Positions 20,368-29,911 are shown, counted from the first letter of the stretch. The stretch: DNA of 64,000 nt from Halobacillus shinanisalinarum (GCF_022919835.1 NZ_CP095074.1:496001-560000), one strand, 5' to 3'. Translations and numbers: made by a program. The notes: a model not told the origin generated them from the sequence alone.

Positions 20368-20598
20368 TTAATAAAGAGGTTGTTGGTTCTGACAAGGTGG
20401 AAACCCATTAATATCCTGGATCATGAAAGCATCATATTGCTTTAAGGCGAACTGTGCTTGATACAAGTATTCAATTACAAGAATTTTGTTACCTGATATA
20501 CCGCACAAAACACCTGATGTACCTTGCCCATTTGTTAATGAAATTCCTACAGGTTGACCTATTAAATATCTAACTTTTTGTTGCCAAGGCACTGCCAT
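20368..20598 (-). CDS. Small beta-rich protein, spore-coat/DUF2642-like
   Basis: A 76-residue protein starting MAVPWQQKVRYLIGQP. The core (VGISLTNGQGTSGVLCGI, KILVIEYLYQAQFALKQY) looks like a small Sm-like barrel, as in the DUF2642/YuzF-type proteins of spore formers; the C-terminus is FPPCQNQQPLY. AAGGAG stands close to the ATG. It has its own terminator and so is probably monocistronic. No function can be assigned; a spore-coat role is a guess from resemblance and host. Confidence 0.5.
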   Translation of the reverse strand: MAVPWQQKVRYLIGQPVGISLTNGQGTSGVLCGISGNKILVIEYLYQAQFALKQYDAFMIQDINGFPPCQNQQPLY

Positions 20599-20619
20599 CA
20601 CTCCTTCCAATATAATCAT

Positions 20620-21185
20620 ATTACATTAGAAGTAATGGGTGCCTGTATAGTTTAGCGTGTTGGAAACTTAAATTTTAAACGCATCCCCTAAGAGTTATTA
20701 TTTTCAGTATAAAAATCTCCATTCCCTGTTTCCAGTTTTCAGGCTAACATCATCTTTCTCACTAACTGTAACAATCTAATAACTCTTTGTGACATCTCAC
20801 GTTTGCTGTAGCTCCTAGTTTTGGCCAGCAGCACGATTAAACAAACCATCCATTTCCTCTCCCCCTCAATAACCGAACATTCGTTCTATTATATCAAAGC
20901 AGGTTTGTATGTATACATGAAATTTTTACAAAATAAAAAGCCCCACACCAATTTAATGATGTAAGGCTACACTACCTTATACCTGTATTTTATTAAAGTC
21001 GTCTCTAATTTCTCTATATCTTTTGTTTTGTATATGTAGTGTAAAAAGATATATTACCATAATTATCTCGATTTCTAAACTTTTTTGATTTTTACATTAT
21101 AATACGAACGGGCAGGATTGTTGAAGACTCGATTTCTAGATATTTGGCACATTATTAAGAGGTGGTTACCTGTTTTATACTAATT
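20620..21185. other. Intergenic, no gene seen
   Basis: AT-rich stretch without supported genes. It has a short hairpin-like segment near 20940-20970 (AAGCCCCACACC... with GTAAGGCT) that could be a weak terminator. Confidence 0.4.
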
Positions 21186-21380
21186 ATGGTAGAACATTGA
21201 ACACTTAAAGATAAAGTAATTGAACTAAAAAAACAGAGATATAAGACTGAGCCAGCGTTCTGTGAATTATTAGGTATTTCTGGAGATCATTATGAAGACC
21301 TGGTTCAATATGGAATTGAGGAAGGGATTATAACAACGTATTGCTCAGATTTTTATAGGCTGCGTACGAACTTAAAGTGA
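21186..21380 (+). pseudogene. Small disrupted reading frame with TGA at codon 5
   Basis: A 65-codon frame starting ATG GTA GAA CAT TGA and then continuing open with protein-like composition (KDKVIELKKQRYKTEPAFCE ... DHYEDLVQYGIEEGI). No alternative start is present after the TGA. A degraded terminator-like sequence (AAAAAGGACG... GCCCTTTTT) follows at 21409-21449. It could be a recent nonsense mutation, a sequencing error, or chance. No family recognised. Confidence 0.3.
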
Positions 21381-21532
21381 AATATATCTTGATTTCAAGT
21401 CTTTAAGAAAAAGGACGATTGCCGCACAAGGTTATTGCCCTTTTTCTATTATAAAACAAAATTTATAAGGCATCTGCTTCGCTATATAAATCTTACTGTT
21501 GAATGTGAAATGATTCTCTGAGATATCCTGCC

Positions 21533-22135
21533 TTACTGGTACATCCAACCGTTAATAAGGTATTGAGCTGCAGTTGTTACTCGTTCTATACTTTCTTCTT
21601 GTGTTAGTTTTATTTTAGCAAAGCTACCTTGGTAATACATATGGGCAAACCCTTGGCTAATAGCGAGATGTGCTTCCATTAACTCGACAATCTCGCTCCA
21701 CGTTGCATACGGTTTAGCTTCCTGAACTACCAACATAAGGAAATTGATCATTTCACGGCTACGTTCATAAAGTTTTGCAGAATGAACACCCTTTACTACA
21801 GCAAACAATTCAAAACCGACATTGTATTCAATCGCATACTGTACATATGCGCCGGCAGTCGAAGCCAGCCGATCAGTTGGGTTCTTTCCTGCTGCATTTA
21901 CCGCAATTCGCATCCTTGATGTGAGCTCTGTTAGGTAAACGACTGCGGTTGCCACAAGTATACTTTCTCGGTCTGTAAAATGACGATAAGGGGCTCCAGA
22001 AGATACCCCTGCTTGTTTGGCTACCTTGGCAACTGAAAAACCTTCCAGTCCGACTTCTGCAATCAATTCAAGGGATGTACTGATAAGTGTTTTTCTCAGG
22101 TTACCGTGATGGTACTTCGGTCTATTGGTTGACAT
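21533..22135 (-). CDS. TetR/AcrR-family repressor
   Basis: A 200-residue regulator. The N-terminal helix-turn-helix is typical: LISTSLELIAEVGLEGFSVA, then KVAKQAGVSSGAPYRHF. The C-terminal ~130 residues form the ligand-binding helical domain. It is divergent to a broken short-chain dehydrogenase with a palindrome between them, so that gene is the likely target. The ligand is unknown. Confidence 0.88.
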   Translation of the reverse strand: MSTNRPKYHHGNLRKTLISTSLELIAEVGLEGFSVAKVAKQAGVSSGAPYRHFTDRESILVATAVVYLTELTSRMRIAVNAAGKNPTDRLASTAGAYVQYAIEYNVGFELFAVVKGVHSAKLYERSREMINFLMLVVQEAKPYATWSEIVELMEAHLAISQGFAHMYYQGSFAKIKLTQEESIERVTTAAQYLINGWMYQ

Positions 22136-22161
22136 GTTTTCACTTCCTTGATATTTCTTAA

Positions 22162-22187
22162 ATCTATTATAATATAATGTAATAGAT
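22162..22187. promoter_or_regulatory. Probable TetR operator
   Basis: ATCTATTA and TAATAGAT form a perfect 8-bp inverted repeat 10 bp apart, located between the divergent tetR and SDR genes. This is the usual place for an autorepressor site. Confidence 0.55.
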
Positions 22188-22224
22188 ATCTTACATTAAA
22201 AACTCATAAAAGGGATCCCTATAT

Positions 22225-22954
22225 ATGACTATTACCCTCATCACAGGCGGAAATAAGGGGCTTGGCTACGAACGGCCCGCCGGCTTACTGAACTCGGTCA
22301 CAAGATCTACATTGGTGCGCGCAATGTAGATCGCGGTCAAAAAGCAGCCGATGAACTCGGTGCTCAGTTCGTGCTTCTAGATGTGACAAAAGATAATTCT
22401 TTCAGCGAGGCTACAGCTGAAATCTTAAAAAACGAAGGTCGTCTTGATGTTCTTATCAACAATGCGGGGATTACAGGTGCTTTTTTAGCCTGAAGATGTT
22501 ACATCAGACGTAATGCGACAGATTTATGAAACAAACGTGTTTGGTACTGTCCGTGTGACAAATGCTTTTCTACCCTTGCTTAGAAAATCAGATGCACCTA
22601 CTATCGTCAACGTTTCCAGTGGGTTAGGATCATTGGGAATGGTGACAAATCCTGATACTTTGGAGTCAAAGGTAAATGCTCTTGCCTACACTTCCTCAAA
22701 ATTTGCTGTTACCATGCTCACTGTGCAATACGCGAAAGGATTGCCTGATATTCGTATCAATGCTGCAGATCCGGGAGCCACAGCTACCGATCTCAATGGA
22801 CATGCCGGACACCAAACAGTACAAGAAGGAACGGATGCAATTGTAAACCTTGCTACCATTGGGAAGGAAGGACGGACCGACAGGCACATTCATTGATCGC
22901 ACATCTAGCGACATTAAAGCAGAACTGACTGAACTTAACAAGCATGTTATATAG
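22225..22954 (+). pseudogene. Short-chain dehydrogenase, three frameshifts
   Basis: NAD(P)-dependent Rossmann oxidoreductase spread over three frames. It starts with TLITGGNKGLGYE (cofactor glycine motif), continues with DVLINNAGITG, then VNVSSGLGSLG and YTSSKFAV (catalytic Ser, Tyr, Lys). Indels lie near 22275 (GAACGG, one A missing), 22488 (extra G in TTTTTTAGCC) and 22875. Correcting them gives one ordinary ~240-residue SDR ending at 22954. The target of the divergent TetR. Real decay or sequencing error are both possible. Confidence 0.85.
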
Positions 22955-23058
22955 TCCTAAAACCTGCAAGAATGCAAATCGAAACGAGGATAGAATGTAT
23001 GTTAACCATAAATAAATGTGATTTTGGAGAGGTCTCTCCAGAAAGGAGAACGAAATAA

Positions 23059-23793
23059 ATGAAACTTTTTCTGATGAAAGTGGGCAAGGTGCGCCCACCA
23101 CAAAAACATTCTAGTGAAGAACTCCCTGTACCTGCCTATTTAATAGAAACCGACTCAAATGAATACATTCTGATAGATACAGGCCTTTCTCAAAGTCTTG
23201 TTGGAAAGTATCGTCATACCCCCTATTTGCCTCACATCATGGATGAGCCCGATTATGTTGGGCATCAATTAGCCACTTTGGGGATAACACCACAGGACAT
23301 TCGCTATGTGATTTGCACCCATTTTGACCCCGATCATGCGGGTAACCTGGCCTCATTTAAAAACTCTGAGATTGTGGTTCAGCGACGTCTATATCATGCT
23401 GCCATAAAAGGAGAAGTAGATCGCTTTAGGATGACTGAAGATCAATGGGGCGCCTCTGGAATTCGCTTTCTACTGTTGGATGGCGATACCGAGATTGTAC
23501 CTGGGGTAACGCTTTTAGAAAGCAGCGGCCATGCTCCTGGTCATCAGTCCGTTCTTATCAATCTTCCACACACGGGCCCTGTATTGCTTGCTATCGATGC
23601 TATACCTTCTCAGAATCATACCGATCCTGCAACGCGGCCTATCGAACCATTTGATATCGATGAGTCACTTGTACGGGAAAGCACAAAAAAACTGAGCGGT
23701 ATCAAGCAGTCTGAACACGTTGCACTAACAATTTATGGACACGACTTTGAACAATGGCAGAACCTACGACTTTCTCCTGATTTTTATGATTGA
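23059..23793 (+). CDS. Metallo-beta-lactamase-fold hydrolase, lactonase-like
   Basis: A 244-residue MBL-fold protein. The metal site reads CTHFDPDHAGN, so the usual HxHxDH has an Asp in place of the second His; later ligands are the H of SSGHAPGHQS, the D of AIDAI and the H of YGHDFE. Overall size and the N-terminal MKLFLMKVG resemble AHL-lactonase-family enzymes. The substrate is not certain, and the changed motif may mean a single or altered metal site. AAAGGAGAACG precedes the ATG. Confidence 0.75.
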   Translation: MKLFLMKVGKVRPPQKHSSEELPVPAYLIETDSNEYILIDTGLSQSLVGKYRHTPYLPHIMDEPDYVGHQLATLGITPQDIRYVICTHFDPDHAGNLASFKNSEIVVQRRLYHAAIKGEVDRFRMTEDQWGASGIRFLLLDGDTEIVPGVTLLESSGHAPGHQSVLINLPHTGPVLLAIDAIPSQNHTDPATRPIEPFDIDESLVRESTKKLSGIKQSEHVALTIYGHDFEQWQNLRLSPDFYD

Positions 23794-24006
23794 ACGAGCA
23801 TAATTTTTCACCAGTCCTCAATTTCTTATAGAAAAAGTACTTCAAAAAAGTTTATTGAAAACGGTTTGAATTTGAAATCCATAATGACTATTTAGTATAT
23901 CAAATTGTGTGAATAACTTTATGACTTGATAATAGAAAAGGTTGTGTTTATAATAATTGACTGAGATTGGAATAAAAAAGTCTGGTCTTCATAAAGGATG
24001 AATTTC

Positions 24007-24693
24007 ATGGAAAAGAAAACATTGCAATCAGAAGTAGCGAGCTACATAGGAAAGTTATTCAGGGATAACTTTGGAAAGGGGCCTACATCCGTATATGTCT
24101 CTATTGATGGTCCATATATCACGGTGTATCTTCGCGAGTTTTTAGCCCCTATGGAGCGCGTACTGGTTGGTCAGGATCATTATATGAAGGTAGAGGAGAC
24201 ACGAGACTTATTGATGACTGAACTTCTGCCCGAGATAAAAGCCACACTTAAACTTATGACCGGGCTAAAAGTCGACGAAATTTTCTATGACTGGTCTCTA
24301 TCCGCCCACTCTGGTATGCTATTAGGTGTGCTTGCTAATGAGAATGAAGAAGATGAAGGTCTTCCTAACTACACAACCAAGGAAAAAATACATGAAGAGA
24401 TTATCCGTGTAAGCGAACAGGCAGAAAAAGCACCGGAACATGTCGATTCATATATGTTGAATTCGCGTACACTCTTGATTGTTCGTGATGGTATTCTTGT
24501 CAGAATAGAAAAAGAGTTAATTCGCTCTGGATTTGGAGAGACATTAAAACTGACTAAACGAAAGCTTGAAAAAACACTATTAAGACAGTCCTACTGCGAA
24601 AGTATTTTAGATAAACAAGTTATCGATGTCTTTGCGGATTGGGACTTTCACAAAGATAAAAGCTATATACTTTTTATCCTAAAACCAAACTAA
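24007..24693 (+). CDS. Tandem DUF2294 protein
   Basis: 228 residues made of two related ~110-residue units, each with the DUF2294 pattern: GKGPTSVYVSIDGPYITVYL ... MERVLVGQ in the first, ISEQ-like helix and SRTLLIVRDGILVRIEKELI in the second. The family is common in Bacilli and has no known biochemical role. I chose the ATG at 24007 because AAAGGA is 9 bp upstream. A good terminator follows. Confidence 0.75.
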   Translation: MEKKTLQSEVASYIGKLFRDNFGKGPTSVYVSIDGPYITVYLREFLAPMERVLVGQDHYMKVEETRDLLMTELLPEIKATLKLMTGLKVDEIFYDWSLSAHSGMLLGVLANENEEDEGLPNYTTKEKIHEEIIRVSEQAEKAPEHVDSYMLNSRTLLIVRDGILVRIEKELIRSGFGETLKLTKRKLEKTLLRQSYCESILDKQVIDVFADWDFHKDKSYILFILKPN

Positions 24694-24733
24694 ATACTAG
24701 GTAGAAATGAGCTAGACAAATAGAGCTGGACAT

Positions 24734-24768
24734 AAGCCGAAAAGATATCACATCTTTTCGGCTTTTTT
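24734..24768 (+). terminator. Terminator after the DUF2294 gene
   Basis: AGCCGAAAAGAT pairs perfectly with ATCTTTTCGGCT and is followed by TTTTTATTTTTT. Confidence 0.9.
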
Positions 24769-24810
24769 ATTTTTTAAAGAAATAGATAGTTTTTGATAGG
24801 AGGAGACACA

Positions 24811-24981
24811 ATGCCATTTACAATTATTGCTACAGATGCTAATAGATTTAGGGTTGAAATTGCTCAAAATGAAAAGGAGCTTTGTTTTCAAAGCTATGAA
24901 GAAGCCAAGTCTTTTCTGGATCATGTAAAAGAAGCTAATGTTTTACCAGAAAAATATGATTTTATCATAGAAGAAAGGTAA
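24811..24981 (+). CDS. Small hypothetical protein
   Basis: A 56-residue protein (MPFTIIATDANRFRVEIA...) with an excellent AGGAGGAGACACA site before the ATG. It is acidic, with a beta-beta-alpha look (FRVEIAQNEKELCFQSYEEAKSFLDHV). No family recognised; it is a stand-alone gene between the DUF2294 gene and a broken DUF2254 gene. Confidence 0.6.
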   Translation: MPFTIIATDANRFRVEIAQNEKELCFQSYEEAKSFLDHVKEANVLPEKYDFIIEER

Positions 24982-25122
24982 ATATCACTCTATAAAGGTT
25001 TTAGTAAGGATCGTTCTAATAGGATTTACACATGTCATCCATTCGTCCTTAAAGTTTGGTTTATGGTTCCTTTTGAGCGAATATCAGATTAATTACATCA
25101 CGATCAGGAAGGAGATATATAC

Positions 25123-25600
25123 ATGGTACTTGATTTATTACCTGTATCACTTAAAAAAATATTTACAAATGTCGAAAAGACAACGGAAAATGCAGATGAC
25201 CCTTTGGTACATGCACATTATTTATATTGGTTTAGCCCTTTTCCTTGTTGCTGCAACTCTATTTATGGATCTAGTTGTAGATTTAGCGCCGTACGCCCAA
25301 GAACTCTTTCATTTTAGTGCTTCAGTTACGAGAACACTAGTAAGTACATTGATTGGAGGGATTTTAACACTAAGTGCTTTCACATTAAACTCTTTACTCG
25401 TTGTTCTAACTACATTCAGCGGCCAATTTTTACCTCGGATGCTGCTTAACTTTATTTCTGACAAGCAGACACAACATGCTCTTGGCATTTTCAATGGAAG
25501 CTTTATCTATGTACTCGTATTGTCCTGGTTTATCGGAAGTTCCGAAAAGGAAGTCTTTGTTACTGTGCCTATGGTAAAATGTCTAGATACAGTCTTTTAA
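25123..25600 (+). pseudogene. DUF2254 membrane protein, frameshifted and truncated
   Basis: The start (MVLDLLPVSLKK, with AAGGAGATATATAC upstream) is joined to the rest by a shift in a 7-A run at 25153-25159. After it come KRQRKMQMTLWYMHIIYIG, a first membrane helix, FHFSASVTRTLVSTLIGG and further helices. The family usually has about 400 residues; here the frame ends after ~160 in unrelated sequence (VPMVKCLDTVF). So the gene has lost its 3' half and carries a homopolymer indel. Confidence 0.7.
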
Positions 25601-25892
25601 CATGGATTCAATAGTATTAATAAAATTAAATTTCGATGAATTAAGACAAAGAAGTATAAAATTATGGTCAGATAATCAGTTTAAACCTCTCTCTTAACCT
25701 GAATATGTTTAATCATCGTGGTGCTTTTAAGCAACTCAAAAATTCTATTGTCAGGTTTTTTCTTGTTTTTCTGGATCCCGGGTACCGGAATTCCTCTCTC
25801 ATCCCTGGTATCCCCTTCTCACCCCGGTTTAAATAAAATTAAATATGGTTATATAGTATTAAATAGATGATAGGAGCAGGAAAGGTGAAGAT
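25601..25892. other. Intergenic with a polylinker-like cluster of restriction sites
   Basis: No gene. At 25773-25793, BamHI, SmaI, KpnI and EcoRI recognition sites overlap or abut within 21 bp, which resembles a cloning-vector linker. The DUF2254 gene is cut off just upstream, so this may be a rearrangement scar or an assembly artefact. Confidence 0.5.
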
Positions 25893-27134
25893 ATGAGCAA
25901 ACCAACCAAAACGTTAGGATTAATCACAGCACCAGGATACCCGAATAAATTAGGAAAAGATTTAAAATGTGAACTGTCTGATTTGCTCAATTATTATGTG
26001 AGTGAGAGATACAATTGGAATATAGAATATATAGAGGATGCTCTAACTGGCGGAACGGCTAATTCACTGGAAGTGCTGGGGGCCACCTTAGATATAAAGA
26101 GCGATAAGGAATGGGATTTTGCGATCTCCCTCACTGATTTACCCTTATTTAAAGGAAAGAAACCGATTGTTGCCGAGGCTTTTGAGGACGAGAATGTCGC
26201 CTTGATCAGCCTTCCCGGTCTTGGGTCTATCCCCATGTACAAACGCATACGCGAATCGATTTTACAATTAGTTAATGAGATGTACTATGGAAGTTCAGAT
26301 GAAGACCGAGAGCAGGCAGAACAGCGAATTCAGGCTAAAGACGATGACAAACACGAAGAATTGAAAAATAAAAAATCTACGAGACTGGTCGGAAAACGTG
26401 CATTTGAGATTCTGTCTCCTATTCAGCGAGAAACACCGGAAGAGCATGAATCTAAGGTCGATGTTCGCTTCACTATAAAGTCACGTGTGAGCGGTGCCTT
26501 ACGAATTCTGTCAGGGATGGTGCGTGCTAACCGTCCGTGGGCTATGTTTCCAGCTTTTATGAAGATCATCATCATTGCGTTTACTACGGGTTCGTACGCC
26601 CTTGTTTTTCCGACGTTATGGAAGCTCAGTAATGATTACAGCACATGGCGTATGTTCATACTTTCGATCACTTCTATATTGGCCATGGTCGTTTGGGTCA
26701 TTCTGGCGCACCGGTTATGGGAAAGAAAGGCTGATGGAAAATCCGATTATATAAGAAAGTTATACAATGCCGCGACTTTTTTCACACTTTTTTGTACGGT
26801 CACTATGTATTATCTGATATTATTTCTCCTGTTTTCTGTCGCTGTTATCGTCCTTATTCCAATAGGTATGCTCGAATCTCAGTTATCCGGAAGTATAGGG
26901 TATATCAACTACTTCTACATTGCTTGGACAGCAACAAGTATCTCTACCATCATCGGCGCGCTAGGGTCTGCCCTTGAAAATGAAGAGGTCGTCCTGGCTT
27001 CCACTTATGGCTACCGCCAGCGTCAGCGTTATGAAAAGATTAAGGATTTAAAAGAAGAGAGGAAAGAAGCGGAGGAAGAGAAAAAAGAGGCAGTTCAGGA
27101 AAAGAAAGAAGCAGCTCAAGAGAAAAGAAGCTGA
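25893..27134 (+). CDS. Predicted membrane protein of unknown function
   Basis: 413 residues. The N-terminal ~190 are soluble with a mixed alpha/beta character (LGLITAPGYPNKLGKDL, WDFAISLTDLPLFKGKKPIV). Residues ~220-385 hold about five hydrophobic helices. The last ~35 residues are a charged helix with three near-repeats of the type EEKKEA / QEKKEA. GAGCAGGAAAGGTG precedes the ATG. I do not recognise a characterised family; the layout fits a small transport or stress membrane protein. A terminator follows. Confidence 0.65.
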   Translation: MSKPTKTLGLITAPGYPNKLGKDLKCELSDLLNYYVSERYNWNIEYIEDALTGGTANSLEVLGATLDIKSDKEWDFAISLTDLPLFKGKKPIVAEAFEDENVALISLPGLGSIPMYKRIRESILQLVNEMYYGSSDEDREQAEQRIQAKDDDKHEELKNKKSTRLVGKRAFEILSPIQRETPEEHESKVDVRFTIKSRVSGALRILSGMVRANRPWAMFPAFMKIIIIAFTTGSYALVFPTLWKLSNDYSTWRMFILSITSILAMVVWVILAHRLWERKADGKSDYIRKLYNAATFFTLFCTVTMYYLILFLLFSVAVIVLIPIGMLESQLSGSIGYINYFYIAWTATSISTIIGALGSALENEEVVLASTYGYRQRQRYEKIKDLKEERKEAEEEKKEAVQEKKEAAQEKRS

Positions 27135-27272
27135 AGAAAAGCAAGCTTAAACTAAGCCCTGCCTTGGAATAATGAATGGAAAAAACTGCTGGTGTTCGTG
27201 GGCTTAAAAAGAAATTAGAAGATAAAAATAAAGTAAATCGTTTTTTGAAAAATAGACTATTTATTCCTTAAA

Positions 27273-27312
27273 CGGAGCGCAATTTTGAAATAAGGCTTGC
27301 GCTCTTTCTTTG
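27273..27312 (+). terminator. Terminator after the membrane protein gene
   Basis: GAGCGCA pairs with TGCGCTC across a 16-base loop and is followed by TTTCTTTG. Confidence 0.6.
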
Positions 27313-27375
27313 TAAAAAGTGGCGCGTTCTGAATAAGATCTGATGAATCGAATGATTTATTATTCAAGTAATACG

Positions 27376-27402
27376 CAGGTTTCCTTAAAAGAGGGAAACC
27401 TG
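27376..27402. promoter_or_regulatory. Perfect hairpin upstream of the DUF3231 gene
   Basis: CAGGTTTCC and GGAAACCTG form a perfect 9-bp inverted repeat with a 9-base loop, 68 bp before the DUF3231 start. No T-run follows, so an operator or a leader structure is as likely as a terminator. Confidence 0.4.
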
Positions 27403-27469
27403 ATGTGCTAGTAAAACATAAAATTTCTTATTTGGGGAAAATTAATCTTAAAGAACGGAGGGATTTCGC

Positions 27470-28474
27470 ATGGAAATCAATCATAATCCAAATTTGACAT
27501 CTGCAGAATTATCATCACTTTGGGGAGCTTATCAGAATGACACGTTAGGAAAATGTACGATATCGTATCTCTTAGAAACGACGGAGGATGATGATGTACG
27601 CGCTGTATTAGCCTATGGGTTAGAATTGGCTGAAAAGCATATTCAAGTTTTAACGAATATTTTTCATAAAGAAAAGCTTCCTGTCCCACAAGGATTCGGG
27701 GAACAGGATGTTAACTTACAATCCCCACGTCTGTTTTCAGATCCGTTTATGCTTCTATATATCCAGCAGATGGGCGCGTTGGGTTTAAACACCTACAGTA
27801 TCGCCTTGCCTAACGCTGCCAGAAATGATATTCGGGACTATTTTACGCACTGCATACAGTCATCGTCAGAACTGTTTAACCGAGCAACGGAAGTCATGCA
27901 GACTAAAGGGATTTTTATTCGTCCTCCTTATATTCCTTATCCTCAACAAGTTGATTTCATTCATAGCAAGCAATTTTTAGCCGGATGGCTGGGTGAGCAA
28001 CGTCCGTTGTCTTCCGTTGAAATTTCCTTTCTGTTTTTTAATTTGCAGCGAAATGTATTAGGAAGGGGATTAATTACGGGGTTTAGTCAAGTAGCCAATG
28101 ATAAGAAAGTCCGTAATTATATGCTCCGTGGTGCTGAAATAGCAGCCCATCATAGTAAGGTTGTATCTAAATTTCTAGATGAAAGCAATCTAATGACTCC
28201 AAGTACATCCGATGCCATGCCGACCGAATCAAAGGTATCTCCATTCTCGGATAAACTGATGATGCTACATATTACAGCCTTAAACAGTTCTTCAATCGGT
28301 TATTATGGATCAAGTGCAGGAGCTTCTCCGAGAAAAGATGTTGCAGGGGCGTATGTACGCATGATGGCGGAAGTAGGCGAGTATGCTTCGGAGGGTTCGA
28401 AGTTAATGATTAAGAAGGGATGGCTTGAGAAACCGCCAATGGCCCCCGACCGAAAAGACTTGGCAAAAGGGTAG
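27470..28474 (+). CDS. DUF3231 protein
   Basis: A 334-residue, mostly helical protein built from two homologous ~165-residue halves (LTSAELSSLWGAYQNDTLGK and LSSVEISFLFFNLQRNVLGR open them). Each half holds a ferritin-like bundle with conserved E and H (GLELAEKHIQVL, RGAEIAAHHSKVV). The DUF3231 family is common and often multi-copy in Bacillaceae and may be spore-associated, but no activity is known. AACGGAGGGATTTCGC precedes the ATG. Flanked downstream by a terminator. Confidence 0.85.
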   Translation: MEINHNPNLTSAELSSLWGAYQNDTLGKCTISYLLETTEDDDVRAVLAYGLELAEKHIQVLTNIFHKEKLPVPQGFGEQDVNLQSPRLFSDPFMLLYIQQMGALGLNTYSIALPNAARNDIRDYFTHCIQSSSELFNRATEVMQTKGIFIRPPYIPYPQQVDFIHSKQFLAGWLGEQRPLSSVEISFLFFNLQRNVLGRGLITGFSQVANDKKVRNYMLRGAEIAAHHSKVVSKFLDESNLMTPSTSDAMPTESKVSPFSDKLMMLHITALNSSSIGYYGSSAGASPRKDVAGAYVRMMAEVGEYASEGSKLMIKKGWLEKPPMAPDRKDLAKG

Positions 28475-28551
28475 AATGATCAGGAAGGGATAATTGGATT
28501 GTCACGTTCCATGGGGAATGATTACTTAATAGATCAAGAAGTATGGGATAG

Positions 28552-28581
28552 AAAAAGGGGCTTGGAATCCAAGCTCCTTTT
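28552..28581 (+). terminator. Terminator after the DUF3231 gene
   Basis: AAAAGGGGCTTGGA pairs with TCCAAGCTCCTTTT. Confidence 0.75.
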
Positions 28582-28762
28582 GTGAACTATAATGTGAAAT
28601 ATTTGTGTTTTAGGACTTCTTGCTTTGTAGTTCCAAATAAAATATTTACTCGTAGTTATCATCCCAGGCATCGAACAAAATTCCAGGTTCATATCTACCT
28701 ACCGAATGGGTAACCTAAGATTACTGATGCCTTCATGGCAAGTATTTTAAGGCGGTGTTCAA

Positions 28763-29266
28763 ATGCATATTCTCATAGTTGTTTGGGCAATATTAGCTGC
28801 ATGGCGTTGGGCAGATTGGAGTCGATTTCACGACTTTCATGCGACTATTATCTATATGTCGGCTATGGATTTACTATACTTCTTATTAACTGTCGATTAC
28901 CATTTATGGACGGTGCAATCCAATTTAGGATTCCCCCAAACTGTAGTAGCCTTGTTTTACACTTTTATTGTTTTCCCATGTACGGTAATTCTCTTCCTAT
29001 CAAATTACCCTCATAAGCTTGGAAAACAAGTCCTGCATATTGGAAAATGGGTCATTATTTACATAGGGATTGAATGGATCGGCTACCTAAATGGCAGTAT
29101 TTATTATGAACATGGTTGGTCATTGGGGTGGTCGTTCTTATTTGTGATCATAATGTTTCCTATGTTACGGCTCCATTATAAGCAACCTATTCTGGCCTAT
29201 CTCGCTTCAGTTATCATTATTAGCTTTCTAATTTCCTCGTTTGATGTCCCCTGGATGGGTTTTTAA
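28763..29266 (+). CDS. CBO0543-family membrane protein
   Basis: 167 residues with about five hydrophobic helices. It matches the CBO0543 pattern of Bacilli and Clostridia (WRWADWSRFHDFHATIIYMSAMDLLYFLLT ... residues 13-42; then WVIIYIGIEWIG). Function unknown. It is followed 27 bp later by a second member in the same orientation. Confidence 0.75.
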   Translation: MHILIVVWAILAAWRWADWSRFHDFHATIIYMSAMDLLYFLLTVDYHLWTVQSNLGFPQTVVALFYTFIVFPCTVILFLSNYPHKLGKQVLHIGKWVIIYIGIEWIGYLNGSIYYEHGWSLGWSFLFVIIMFPMLRLHYKQPILAYLASVIIISFLISSFDVPWMGF

Positions 29267-29293
29267 TTAAATGTCGTTATAAGGAGGTTTTTT

Positions 29294-29749
29294 ATGGTGG
29301 AGATTATATTATTATGGATCTTCTATATATTAGGGGCGACGCTCTTACTGTTTTCTTTAAAAAAGCCCCCACGTAGAAACTGGCTGTTAATTTATTTTAC
29401 GACTGCTTATTTTGCTGTTTTTTTGGGAAACTTAATCGTTGAATATCATTTTCTAACATTTCCTGTGACATTATTTAAACACCTTGACGGAAGTGTTCTT
29501 TTTGAGTTTCTGCTATTCCCAGTTATTTGTATTTATTATTACCAAACAACTTATCATTCCGCTATTTTCGGGATCGTTTGGCAGGCAGCAGTATATAGTG
29601 GAGCTTTGACCATTGTTGAGTCTTTTTTAGAAATGTACACTGATCTAATCAAATACCTTCAATGGGATTGGTACTATACTTGGATAAGCGTGTTCATTTT
29701 TATGGTCATTGTTCGTTCTTCTATGGGGCTGCTCAATAATAGACCCTAG
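29294..29749 (+). CDS. CBO0543-family membrane protein, second copy
   Basis: 151 residues, five helices, with AAGGAGG before the ATG. It shares the family layout (NWLLIYFTTAYFAVFLGN, TLFKHLDGSVLFEFLLFP, WYYTWISVFIFMVIV) but is diverged from its upstream neighbour. The two genes are likely cotranscribed and may form one complex; this is inference. A Spo0E-like remnant lies just downstream. Confidence 0.75.
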   Translation: MVEIILLWIFYILGATLLLFSLKKPPRRNWLLIYFTTAYFAVFLGNLIVEYHFLTFPVTLFKHLDGSVLFEFLLFPVICIYYYQTTYHSAIFGIVWQAAVYSGALTIVESFLEMYTDLIKYLQWDWYYTWISVFIFMVIVRSSMGLLNNRP

Positions 29750-29781
29750 TTTGCTTCTATGGAACATAGAAGCCGATAAAA

Positions 29782-29877
29782 ATGTATGAAGAGTATCAGA
29801 AGGATCCTGCAAGTAAAGAAGTTTTAGATGTATCACAACAACTAGATATAGCCCAAATAATTATCAAAAAACAGTAA
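29782..29877 (+). CDS. Very short Spo0E-like phosphatase or remnant
   Basis: 31 residues (MYEEYQKDPASKEVLDVSQQ...LDIAQIIIKKQ). The SQQLD motif after a V-L-D helix is the hallmark of Spo0E-type aspartyl-phosphate phosphatases, which dephosphorylate Spo0A~P. Those have about 45-85 residues and an additional N-terminal helix, which here may lie in another frame just upstream (NIEADKNV). It is therefore probably a frameshifted or shortened copy. A terminator follows at once. Confidence 0.5.
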   Translation: MYEEYQKDPASKEVLDVSQQLDIAQIIIKKQ

Positions 29878-29879
29878 AG

Positions 29880-29911
29880 AAAAGCCGCATCCATTAAGGT
29901 GAGGCTTTTTT
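29880..29911 (+). terminator. Terminator after the Spo0E-like gene
   Basis: AAAAGCC pairs with GGCTTTTTT; interior bases pair partly (ATCC/GGTG). Confidence 0.6.
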
